This document shows, in pieces, positions 1 through 5,929 of a DNA stretch of 6,058 nucleotides. The position numbers were made by a program, and so were the translations under genes. The DNA comes from Planctomycetota bacterium (lineage in GTDB: Bacteria; Planctomycetota; Planctomycetia; Planctomycetales; Planctomycetaceae): the NCBI GenBank assembly GCA_013151585.1, contig JAADHY010000087.1, positions 1 to 6,058 on the forward strand, in the 5' to 3' direction. Numbering within the stretch: the first letter of the stretch is position 1; the number at the start of each line of letters is the position of its first letter. The notes under the pieces are model-generated. The model searched no databases and had not been told where the DNA came from. It saw nothing but the letters and a program-made list of their open reading frames with translations.

Positions 1-2
1 AG

Positions 3-83
3 AAGAAGGTGGAGAACCATATTGCCGGGTTACACCTTGCGTGCGCCTACTTCACCCTCAGCCGCGCCGGGGTTTTCGGATAG
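3..83 (+). pseudogene. possible upstream remnant of the cytochrome gene, ended by in-frame TAG
   Basis: This stretch is open in the same frame as the cytochrome gene that follows. It enters from the left window edge and ends at TAG 81-83. Its codons, especially 33-77, mostly end in G or C, as in the gene downstream, so it looks coding. The encoded peptide contains HIAGLHLACAYF, but it lacks the CxxCH heme motif expected in the N-terminal part of such cytochromes. One speculative reading is a missing base near 51-52: adding a G there would turn CAYF into CAYCH, but a second shift would then be needed to rejoin the frame of the downstream gene. It could equally be non-coding DNA or the end of a separate gene. 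Only 80 bases are visible, so the call is tentative. Confidence 0.3.
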
Positions 84-107
84 GCTCTAAGCGACTATCG
101 CCTGAGT

Positions 108-1286
108 ATGCACGGCGAACTCACCGCGCTTGGCTACGCTCCCGCAGCGACGTGCTCCGACTGCCACGGCTCCCACGATATTCTGCCGATCTCGGACCCT
201 CAATCCCGGCTCTCGGCCGGGAATCGGCTGGCGACATGCCGCACGTGTCACGAAAACGCCCCACCCAATTTCGCCGACTTCGATCCCCATGCCAACCATA
301 AAGATCCGAATCGAAATCCAGTGCTTTTTTGGGTTTATGTCGTCCTTTTGACCTTTATCGTTTCCACTTTCAGCTTTTTCCTCGTTCATTCGGTGCTCTG
401 GTTCTTTCGGAGCCTGTTCGACGTGCTCAAAAACGGACGGGCCTCGTCGCCACGACCAGGTGTGCCTGTCTTTGAACGCTTTAGCTCATTCCACCGGATC
501 GGTCATGCCATCATGCTGTGCTCCTTCTTAGGCTTGGCCTTGACAGGGCTGCCCTTGAAATACAGCAGCTACGAGTGGGCTCATGCACTGGCCAACCTTC
601 TGGGGGGATTTGAATCGACGGGGACGTGGCATCGCTTTTTCGGCCTGATTAACATCGGATGCTTGGCTGTCTATGTCGGTTTCTTTCTTAGGCAGATCGC
701 TCGAGGACTGCGCCGAGGCAAAGGTTTGACGAGCTTGATCTTTGGACCGGACTCTCCGGTCCCCAACCGGCGTGACGTGCGAGACTGTTTCGAAATGATA
801 CGCTGGTTCGTTGGACTGGGGCCAAAGCCCACGTTTGAGCGGTGGACCTACTGGGAAAAATACGACTTTTGGGGGGCGTGCGGAGACATCGCGGTGATCG
901 GATTTACTGGCTTGGTCTTGTGGTTTCCAAACGCCTTTTGCGCGTATCTGCCCGGCGAAGTGCTCAACATCGCCAAAGTGATTCACTCGACACAAGCGTT
1001 CCTAGCGACAGGATTTGTATTCGCAATTCACTTTTTTAACACTCACCTGCGCCCTGAAAAATTCCCTATGGACATGTCCGTTCTGACTGGGCTGGTCAGT
1101 GAAGAAGAGTTTCGCGAGGAGCGAGGTGATTACTACGAGCGACTGAGGCGGGAAGGCGCATTAGAACCTCTTAAGGCGAATGCCCCATCAAGAAATCGGT
1201 TGGCATTAACTGCCCTGGGCGGTGCTTTGGCACTGGCGACGGGCCTGGGACTGCTGGTCGGGATTCTGATGCCGCTTTTTAAGTAA
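108..1286 (+). CDS. membrane cytochrome: two c-type heme motifs plus b-type cytochrome domain (N-terminus probably missing)
   Basis: The product resembles fused cytochrome c3 / cytochrome b561-type membrane proteins that carry electrons between the quinone pool and periplasmic c hemes. Two CxxCH motifs are visible, CSDCH (residues 16-20) and CRTCH (44-48), followed by six hydrophobic helices at about 71-100, 131-150, 177-195, 258-277, 289-312 and 364-391. Candidate b-heme ligands are H129/H133 in FHRIGH, H175 in TWHRFFG, H293 in VIHSTQ and H308/H313 in the IHFF..THLRP segment. The ATG at 108 is the only start in the frame after TAG 81-83. It has no Shine-Dalgarno, and the product has no signal peptide, although CxxCH hemes must be attached outside the inner membrane. 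The family-like stretch DYRLSMHGE also begins five codons before this ATG. The real N-terminus, with export signal and probably more hemes, is therefore likely upstream and lost, interrupted or misread. Electron donor and acceptor cannot be told from sequence. Family is fairly sure; gene integrity is doubtful. Confidence 0.83.
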   Translation: MHGELTALGYAPAATCSDCHGSHDILPISDPQSRLSAGNRLATCRTCHENAPPNFADFDPHANHKDPNRNPVLFWVYVVLLTFIVSTFSFFLVHSVLWFFRSLFDVLKNGRASSPRPGVPVFERFSSFHRIGHAIMLCSFLGLALTGLPLKYSSYEWAHALANLLGGFESTGTWHRFFGLINIGCLAVYVGFFLRQIARGLRRGKGLTSLIFGPDSPVPNRRDVRDCFEMIRWFVGLGPKPTFERWTYWEKYDFWGACGDIAVIGFTGLVLWFPNAFCAYLPGEVLNIAKVIHSTQAFLATGFVFAIHFFNTHLRPEKFPMDMSVLTGLVSEEEFREERGDYYERLRREGALEPLKANAPSRNRLALTALGGALALATGLGLLVGILMPLFK

Positions 1287-1306
1287 GAGGCTGTTGCAAG
1301 AGTGGC

Positions 1307-1327
1307 GTCTCGGCAGCTTCTGGAGAC
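1307..1327. other. weak hairpin just after the cytochrome gene
   Basis: GTCTC (1307-1311) pairs with GAGAC (1323-1327), and the inner CAG (1314-1316) pairs with CTG (1320-1322) around a CTT loop. A GG bulge lies on one side. It sits 21 bases after the cytochrome stop codon, where a transcript end would be expected. No T run follows on the + strand, so it is not a classical intrinsic terminator. It might be an RNA 3'-end stabiliser or chance. Confidence 0.25.
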
Positions 1328-1508
1328 CTGCAGTCGATTAATGTGTGGTGTCACAAGATCCAGCCAGCAGTTGACCCGGGTTTTGATGACACTCTTGTGT
1401 CGGCACTTGGCACTCTCGTTGGTACGATAAAAGCGATATCCAGTCGGAATGGGGACTCGCGGAGTTCTCGTGACAGCCAGGGGTTGCTGGCGGCGTTTCA
1501 ATGTTGTC

Positions 1509-1531
1509 TGCCGAGGCAGAAAACCTCGGCA
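1509..1531. other. perfect 8-bp GC-rich hairpin in the convergent gap
   Basis: TGCCGAGG (1509-1516) and CCTCGGCA (1524-1531) are perfect inverted repeats around the 7-base loop CAGAAAA. It lies about midway between two convergent genes, where a bidirectional stop would be useful. Neither strand has a T-tract after the stem, so intrinsic termination is doubtful. It may act with Rho, protect mRNA ends, or be part of an unrecognised small RNA or repeat. The structure is directly visible; the role is inference. Confidence 0.45.
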
Positions 1532-1703
1532 AAGGGAATGGCCGCCCTCGTGGAAAACCGACAAGAGTCGAGTTCTTGCGATGGGCGAAGTGTGGAGGAA
1601 CGGCGGCCAACGCGTTAACGCTCCGGGAGGAGGGCGTCCAGGGGGCAACGAGATTGAGTGTGCGGACGGCCCCGCGGACGAGGCTGTAGGCAGTCAACGA
1701 AGT

Positions 1704-4106
1704 CTAACGCCGCTTAACCGATGGGGATTCCCGCCGAGCGTCCGGGATGGGCGAGACCTCGGTTTTTCGTCCAGACTGGGCCGAATCGACTCTGCCCACT
1801 TTCCTCGCGACCGGGAAGGGCGGCGGCTGGCGCTTTTCTTTAGATTCAGGTGGACGGGCGGCCGATTCGGGGGCGCTGCTCGGGAAGGGCGGCGGCTGTT
1901 TCCTTTGGCTCGACGACGCTGTGCGGCGAGCCGAGGGTGGCGTCACCTTCGCCTGGACTCCTTTCGGTTTGCCTTTGGGCGGAGCCGGCGCGGGTGGAAT
2001 GAGGTCTTTCGGTTTGGGAACCGGCTTTTCTTTTCCCTTTGTTTCACCGGGCTGTTGTTTTTGCTGGGCTGGCGGGCCCTCGGTCGGTGACTTGTCCGAA
2101 TTGGCCGGTCCCGGTCGCGTGACGACAGGAAGATGGACCTCGTAGGGCACATCGCTGGCAAACTCTTCCGGCTCTGTCAGCAAATGCGGCGCGTCGAAAG
2201 CGTAGCTGCGGGCCCAGGCCCGACGCAAAGCTTGAACGTAAGCTTGCGGATCCGAAAGGCTCTCGGCCAGATAGATGTTGTCGTCTTCGAGCAGTGTTCC
2301 TTTGCGATAGCGCAGTTCATTCAGCGCCTGATTGTATTGGACCAGGCTGCTAAAGTACGCGATTTCGGCTTGCGCCAAACTGATTTGGGCCCGCAACAGC
2401 AGGTCCAGAGTGGTGCGGCCGGTCTTGTACTCCGCTTCGAAGGCCTGCACGCGCCGTTGAGCGGCCCGCATCCGGTTGAAGTTTGTTTGAGCGGTCACAT
2501 AGGCCTGATCAAGCTGCTGCAAGGCGGCCGCTAACTCGTGGCTGATTTCCAGCTCCTGCGCGGCCAAGGCGGCTCGGGCCTTGGCCAGCCGCAACTCGAC
2601 GTTGCGAACTTGCGCGTGGGCGGCGCGGAACCCAATCGGCAAACTGAACTCGAAACCCAATCCCCAGCCGGTTTCATCCCCGTGGAATAGTCGGTCGTAA
2701 GCGCTTTTGAAGGGCTCCGCCGGCGAGTTGCTGCCAAACAGTTTGTCGCCGAACCCGTTGATCTGGTACCGCGAGACGAAATCCAAACGCGGGTAGGTCA
2801 GACTGCGAGCGGCTTTCAATTGCAGCTCCAGACTTTTGATGTTCCATTTTTGCCGCCGAAGCTCCACTCGGCGGGTGAGCGCTTCGACCAAACACGTCCG
2901 CCAGTCCGGATTAAACTCGGCCGTCACCGGTTCGGTCACCGGTCGGATGATCTTTCCGTCGTTCACGGGCAGGCCGAGCAGTCGACGAAGGCGAGTTTCG
3001 GTGGTGTAGATGTTCGACAGAGCTTGCTCGGCGCGGGCACGCGTCTCGAAGTAGTTGTCGCGAGCCTGAGCTTCGTCGGCCGCACTGCCGCCCGGGAGGC
3101 CCTGGTCGAGTTTGCTCTTGACCTCCCGCCAGGTCTGCAACGCGCTGTTCCGAGCTACGACCTCGGCATCGTAGGTTCGGTACGCAAGATACAGGTCCCA
3201 GTAGACGTTTTCGACGTCGCGGATCAGATTCAGTACGGCCGCTTCGAAGTCGGCCAGTGAAATGTCTGTGCGGATGCGCGCGATCACGACCCCCTGATTG
3301 ACCGCGGGAACGTTTTGGATGGTGGTCCGTGAATTGATCGGGCCGGCAATCCGCGTGAACTCCGTCCCCGCTCCCGCCCATAACGGGTGCCGGTACTCGA
3401 TGCCAAAGGTCGGTAGTCCCGGGTCTTGTCCGCTACCGGGCCTGCTCGTGAAATGCGAAGGAAACATCCGACCGCCGATGAATTGACTGTTCAAGCCGGA
3501 ATAGAACCAGTTGTGCGTCAGCCGGAGCTGCCCGCCGCTGGCAAACTGCTTTTGAAGTGCCGCGCGGAAGTCTCCGAATTCCTCGATACGGGTCTCGCCG
3601 CCGGTGAACCCGATGTCCGGACCAACCGAAATTTGCTCCGACCGGCCCCACGTCATGTTCGTGGTGAACAAACTGTCGAACTCGGCCAACGCGGCTTCGG
3701 CGCCCCGCTGGCCGTACAGCACGTTGGAGCTCTGAATGGCTGGGTCATAGACGCTGGCCACGAAATCAGGATTCAACAACAGTCGGTTGCTGGGAGAGAG
3801 GAATTCGGCGTTGTTCCGGATGATCTCGCTGTTCTGGACGGCCAGCTCGATGGCTTCCTGCAACGTCATGTCCCACGGTTCGTCTTTGGACCGGTTCCGT
3901 AACCGGTGGGGTTCGTGGGAAAAAACCACCTCTTCGGGCGTCTCGTCGGCGACGGCGGGATACTGGATCGACGTAGCGACATCTTTGTAATAGTCGAGGT
4001 TACGGTCGCCGAGGTAGCTGAGTTCTTTCTCGCCGGCGATACATCCGACGATCAGGGCGCTGGCGATCGTAAGTGCCACCATACGAGCGACTTGCGGATT
4101 CTGCAT
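1704..4106 (-). CDS. TolC-family outer-membrane efflux lipoprotein with Pro/Lys-rich C-terminal tail
   Basis: This 800-aa protein is of the outer membrane efflux protein (OEP/TolC) family, which forms trimeric channels through the outer membrane and periplasm for tripartite exporters. A lipoprotein signal is clear: hydrophobic residues 9-20, then lipobox I-V-G-C with the lipidated Cys at 22. Repeat one starts near 78 (MTLQEAIELAVQNS) and includes a Trp/Tyr/Gly-rich, probably beta-barrel, stretch at about 150-250 and helices at about 285-380 ending in RLRRLLGLP. Repeat two covers about 400-610, with barrel-like strands near 440-495 and long coiled-coil helices at about 495-600. Residues from about 660 to 800 form an extra tail rich in Pro, Lys, Arg, Ser and Gln, in which QPPPFP appears twice (737-742 and 760-765). 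TolC proteins are usually about 450-500 aa, so the tail and a longer N-terminal part explain the size. The start has a GGAGG Shine-Dalgarno 8 bases upstream. No pump or adaptor gene is adjacent, so the substrate is unknown. Confidence 0.93.
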   Translation of the reverse strand: MQNPQVARMVALTIASALIVGCIAGEKELSYLGDRNLDYYKDVATSIQYPAVADETPEEVVFSHEPHRLRNRSKDEPWDMTLQEAIELAVQNSEIIRNNAEFLSPSNRLLLNPDFVASVYDPAIQSSNVLYGQRGAEAALAEFDSLFTTNMTWGRSEQISVGPDIGFTGGETRIEEFGDFRAALQKQFASGGQLRLTHNWFYSGLNSQFIGGRMFPSHFTSRPGSGQDPGLPTFGIEYRHPLWAGAGTEFTRIAGPINSRTTIQNVPAVNQGVVIARIRTDISLADFEAAVLNLIRDVENVYWDLYLAYRTYDAEVVARNSALQTWREVKSKLDQGLPGGSAADEAQARDNYFETRARAEQALSNIYTTETRLRRLLGLPVNDGKIIRPVTEPVTAEFNPDWRTCLVEALTRRVELRRQKWNIKSLELQLKAARSLTYPRLDFVSRYQINGFGDKLFGSNSPAEPFKSAYDRLFHGDETGWGLGFEFSLPIGFRAAHAQVRNVELRLAKARAALAAQELEISHELAAALQQLDQAYVTAQTNFNRMRAAQRRVQAFEAEYKTGRTTLDLLLRAQISLAQAEIAYFSSLVQYNQALNELRYRKGTLLEDDNIYLAESLSDPQAYVQALRRAWARSYAFDAPHLLTEPEEFASDVPYEVHLPVVTRPGPANSDKSPTEGPPAQQKQQPGETKGKEKPVPKPKDLIPPAPAPPKGKPKGVQAKVTPPSARRTASSSQRKQPPPFPSSAPESAARPPESKEKRQPPPFPVARKVGRVDSAQSGRKTEVSPIPDARRESPSVKRR
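1812..1898 (-). repeat. in-frame direct repeat inside the TolC tail (18 bp, two copies)
   Basis: CGGGAAGGGCGGCGGCTG occurs at 1812-1829 and again at 1881-1898 on the + strand. The copies are offset by 69 bases, exactly 23 codons. On the coding strand both encode the QPPPFP peptide of the TolC-family tail. Identical DNA over 18 bases in a low-complexity tail suggests recent duplication or slippage rather than independent codon choice. Confidence 0.7.
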
Positions 4107-4114
4107 CGAGCGGG

Positions 4115-4119
4115 CCTCC
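4115..4119 (-). promoter_or_regulatory. Shine-Dalgarno site of the TolC-family gene
   Basis: On the - strand GGAGG lies 8 bases before the ATG at 4106-4104. It fixes this Met as the start and agrees with the lipoprotein signal beginning right after it. Confidence 0.8.
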
Positions 4120-4219
4120 GAGGCGCAAGAGCCGTACCGTCCCGTGAAATCGTTACAATCCTGTCAATAGGTATCGGCGGAATAACCCGCAAGCTTTGAC
4201 AAGATTGCATTTCGGGAAA

Positions 4220-4253
4220 CGGGTCGGCCTCACATTGACGGAGGCTCGACCTG
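4220..4253. other. bulged inverted repeat between mtaB and the TolC-family gene
   Basis: GGTCGGCCTC (4222-4231) pairs with GAGGC (4241-4245) and CGACC (4247-4251), leaving one bulged T at 4246 and a 9-base loop. The stem extends by a G-T and a C-G pair to 4220/4253. On the - strand it is followed by CGTTTCCCG, a poor T-tract. It lies 110 bases past the mtaB stop and 113 bases before the ATG of the TolC-family gene. It may be a terminator-like end for mtaB, a leader structure, or a regulator site for the TolC-family gene. Confidence 0.45.
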
Positions 4254-4301
4254 GACCAGTGCTCTGTCAATTTGAAAAACTGGGATGCCGTGCCTGCCAG
4301 A

Positions 4302-4332
4302 GCCCGGTATTGCCAGGGGCAAACGGACGGGC
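4302..4332. other. two-tier hairpin just downstream of mtaB
   Basis: The outer arms GCCCG (4302-4306) and CGGGC (4328-4332) enclose the inner arms TTGCC (4310-4314) and GGCAA (4318-4322), with a 3-base loop. It begins about 30 bases after the mtaB stop codon on the - strand. It has no T-tract immediately after it, so it is a possible mRNA 3'-end structure rather than a clear intrinsic terminator. Confidence 0.35.
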
Positions 4333-4362
4333 GTGATCCCCAAATGACGTGCTGACGAAGCA

Positions 4363-5766
4363 CTAAGCGTCCGAAGCGGCGCCCGCTAAGTCATAGTCCT
4401 CAGCAATGAACTTGCTGCGATCGACCAGCGCCATCTGCTGGTGGATGAATTCCTCCTGTTGTTCCGGCATGGCGTCCAAATCGCTGCGCATCCGATCCAT
4501 CCAGGGCTGCTCATTGTCCGGAATGGACAGTTCTCCCTGTTCGGCGGCTTCGCGAATCAGGTCGATGGCTGCGCGGGCCGCCGCCTTGCCTGCTTGGTAG
4601 GCGTCAGGAGCTTCGACGATGGCTTGGCCGATGCGAATCGCACTCTCCGGCGACAAAAGCCACGCTTGCGGATCGTGTCGCGCGTCGGATCGAATCATCC
4701 AGTCGCGTAAAGTGCGAGCCGCTTCCGGCCCGTCCGCCAAAGCTTCGTTCATCAGGCGGCAGTCGTAGACCAGGCTTTCCAGAAAGCAGGTCGGAGCCAT
4801 GCCACCGAGCAGCTTTACGTTCTGGACGGACTCGTTGGACCACGTATCGCACGCGGCCGCCGCAATGTTCCCCAGTGGCGACAAATGCGCGCAGGTCGCG
4901 CTCTTACCTTCGTGAGCCATCGGATAGCCGGTGATCGCTTTGAGAATGATGTTCTCGTAACCACAGTCTTTGCCTGGGCCGATCGCTCCACACTCGTACG
5001 CTACCAGCGACCGAACGGCGCTCACCGCTCGAACCACAGCCGCGAAAACGCGCGGTATGAGCTTCTGTTCTGCCAAAACCATCGCCGTATTGGCGAAGCC
5101 GCAGGCCGTGTCGCCGGCACACTTCACGCCGTGCGACGCAGCCACTTCACTGAGATGCGACCAGACAAACTCCATATCCCGCACGCCCATCACGCACAGG
5201 CCGAAGATGACACCCGGCAGATCGCAGTACGTCAGCGCTTCGTCGCACACTTCCTTGCCGCCGACGGTCTCGACGCTCAGTAATTCGGCCCCCGCCTCCG
5301 CACACCCGGCAAATGTCTCCAGCATCCCATCCCAGAGGGGCCCTGAGCGCATCCGTGGCGGGCGTTCCATTTCTCGCGTGTCGTTCGGCGTAATACGCAG
5401 CACAGTCTTCAATCCGTGGTGCGCTTCGGCGTCGGCCATCTTTTCCAGAAGCACCTTGCTAATATCGATGGCCCACCGAGGATTCTCGGTCATGGGCGGC
5501 AGCGTCTCGAACTCGATGACCAGACCCGGCGGACCCAACTCGACCGCGCGTCGCAAAGCATCTTCGATGATTTGACGGTAGTGCTCCGTCGCCTGGGGCA
5601 TCGTCTCCTGCTTGACCAGCATCGGCGGAAGAGTGAAGTTCAATTCCGGCAGAACTTGTCCGCCGCCAATCACCAGCCCGTTCCGGGTCGTGACCGGGTG
5701 AGGCGCCACGCCGAAAAAAAGCTCGTCAGGATCAGAGATTGCTAAAGAACGAAACGGTTTTCGCAT
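4363..5766 (-). CDS. mtaB: methanol:corrinoid methyltransferase MtaB
   Basis: MtaB cleaves methanol and moves its methyl group to the Co(I) corrinoid of MtaC, the first step of methanol use in methylotrophic methanogens and some acetogens; it is cytoplasmic. The 467 aa match the family's usual size (about 460) from end to end. Recognisable blocks are DELFFG..PHPV (14-25), LLSVETVGGKE (162-172), GDTACGFANTAM (218-229), SLVAYECGAIGPGKDCGYEN (253-272), GKSATCAH (287-294) and the DTWSNES block (307-313). The zinc ligands known from Methanosarcina barkeri MtaB (Glu164, Cys220, Cys269) correspond by motif to E166, C222 and C268, so the active site looks intact. The start at 5766 has an AGGAG Shine-Dalgarno 9 bases upstream; the frame stays open to 6027, but that would overlap the AraC gene with unrelated sequence. 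No mtaC or mtaA is adjacent. The methanol substrate is inferred from family; a related alcohol or methoxy compound is possible. Confidence 0.93.
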   Translation of the reverse strand: MRKPFRSLAISDPDELFFGVAPHPVTTRNGLVIGGGQVLPELNFTLPPMLVKQETMPQATEHYRQIIEDALRRAVELGPPGLVIEFETLPPMTENPRWAIDISKVLLEKMADAEAHHGLKTVLRITPNDTREMERPPRMRSGPLWDGMLETFAGCAEAGAELLSVETVGGKEVCDEALTYCDLPGVIFGLCVMGVRDMEFVWSHLSEVAASHGVKCAGDTACGFANTAMVLAEQKLIPRVFAAVVRAVSAVRSLVAYECGAIGPGKDCGYENIILKAITGYPMAHEGKSATCAHLSPLGNIAAAACDTWSNESVQNVKLLGGMAPTCFLESLVYDCRLMNEALADGPEAARTLRDWMIRSDARHDPQAWLLSPESAIRIGQAIVEAPDAYQAGKAAARAAIDLIREAAEQGELSIPDNEQPWMDRMRSDLDAMPEQQEEFIHQQMALVDRSKFIAEDYDLAGAASDA

Positions 5767-5775
5767 GATTGCTCG

Positions 5776-5780
5776 CTCCT
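5776..5780 (-). promoter_or_regulatory. Shine-Dalgarno site deciding the mtaB start
   Basis: On the - strand AGGAG ends 9 bases before the ATG at 5766-5764. It supports this start over the upstream ATG at 6027 in the same open frame. Confidence 0.75.
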
Positions 5781-5910
5781 GTGCTGCCAAAAGTCGGCGA
5801 AGTTCCCGTCCGAAACCGTTGGAGCATCCACCGGGCCGCCCATCCCCTATCGAGCGGTGAGAGAACGATATCACAGAATGGGGGTGACTTTCTTGGAGCA
5901 AGACACGCAG

Positions 5911-5926
5911 TTTTTGTGTTTTTGTG
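5911..5926. repeat. tandem 8-bp repeat TTTTTGTG x2
   Basis: TTTTTGTG at 5911-5918 is repeated at once at 5919-5926. On the - strand it reads CACAAAAA twice and starts 4 bases after the stop codon of the AraC-type gene, about 145-160 bases before the mtaB ATG. Phased A-tracts like these can bend DNA or act as an upstream promoter element. Chance slippage is also possible. Confidence 0.5.
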
Positions 5927-5929
5927 CTT

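Larger units (their letters stand above)
1287..1703. other. 417-bp convergent intergenic region, no convincing gene
   Basis: The region lies between the 3' ends of the cytochrome gene (+) and the TolC-family gene (-). Open frames cross it on both strands, but they run into the flanking genes, are rich in Arg, Ser and Pro, and resemble no family I recognise. It holds two hairpins (1307-1327 and 1509-1531), described separately, and an 8-bp palindrome AACGCGTT at 1609-1616. No T-tract terminator is evident for either flanking gene. It is long for a convergent gap, so a decayed gene or an RNA gene cannot be excluded. Confidence 0.5.
4107..4362. other. 256-bp intergenic region between mtaB and the TolC-family gene
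   Basis: No gene is credible here. It must hold the end of the mtaB transcript and the promoter of the TolC-family gene. It contains two hairpins (4220-4253 and 4302-4332) and the Shine-Dalgarno of the TolC-family gene. The octamer CTGTCAAT occurs at 4161-4168 and 4264-4271; on the - strand each contains TTGACA, the -35 consensus, but neither has a good -10 box 16-18 bases downstream. No promoter is therefore assigned. Confidence 0.5.
5767..5929. other. 163-bp gap between the AraC-type gene and mtaB
   Basis: This gap should carry the mtaB promoter and any regulator binding site if mtaB is transcribed on its own. Apart from the Shine-Dalgarno and the tandem repeat at 5911-5926, I see no well-matched -35/-10 pair. 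The best stretch on the - strand is TTGCTC near 5895 with GATATC near 5865, whose spacing is too long. mtaB could also be co-transcribed with the AraC-type gene, since no terminator separates them. Confidence 0.4.

Noticed and set aside
81..83. TAG read through as pyrrolysine, prompted by the corrinoid methyltransferase in the window
   Set aside because: MtaB does not use pyrrolysine (that is MtmB, MtbB and MttB), the TAG is in an unrelated cytochrome gene, and every complete gene here also ends in TAG or TAA in the normal way.
1290..1304. GGCTGTTGCAAGAGT, similar to the ends of some insertion sequences
   Set aside because: No inverted partner, target duplication or transposase fragment is visible, so the likeness is probably chance.
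1133..1648. 171-codon open frame on the - strand across the cytochrome 3' end and the gap
   Set aside because: It overlaps a recognisable gene on the other strand, is rich in Arg, Pro and Ser, and matches no family I know.
1449..2090. 213-codon open frame on the + strand running into the TolC-family gene
   Set aside because: Most of it is antisense to the proline-rich tail of the TolC-family protein, and its Arg/Gly/Phe-rich composition is typical of a shadow frame in GC-rich DNA.
4162..4167. TTGACA on the - strand as the -35 box of the TolC-family gene
   Set aside because: The hexamer 17 bases downstream is CGGGAC, unlike a -10 box; a perfect -35 alone is not enough.
4280..4300. Intrinsic terminator for mtaB (CTGG/CCAG stem followed by TTTTT on the - strand)
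   Set aside because: A T run is present, but the stem is only 4 bp with a 13-base loop, too weak to call.
4052..4363. 103-codon open frame on the - strand over the mtaB-TolC spacer
   Set aside because: It overlaps the start and lipoprotein signal of the TolC-family gene in another frame, and its composition does not look like a protein.
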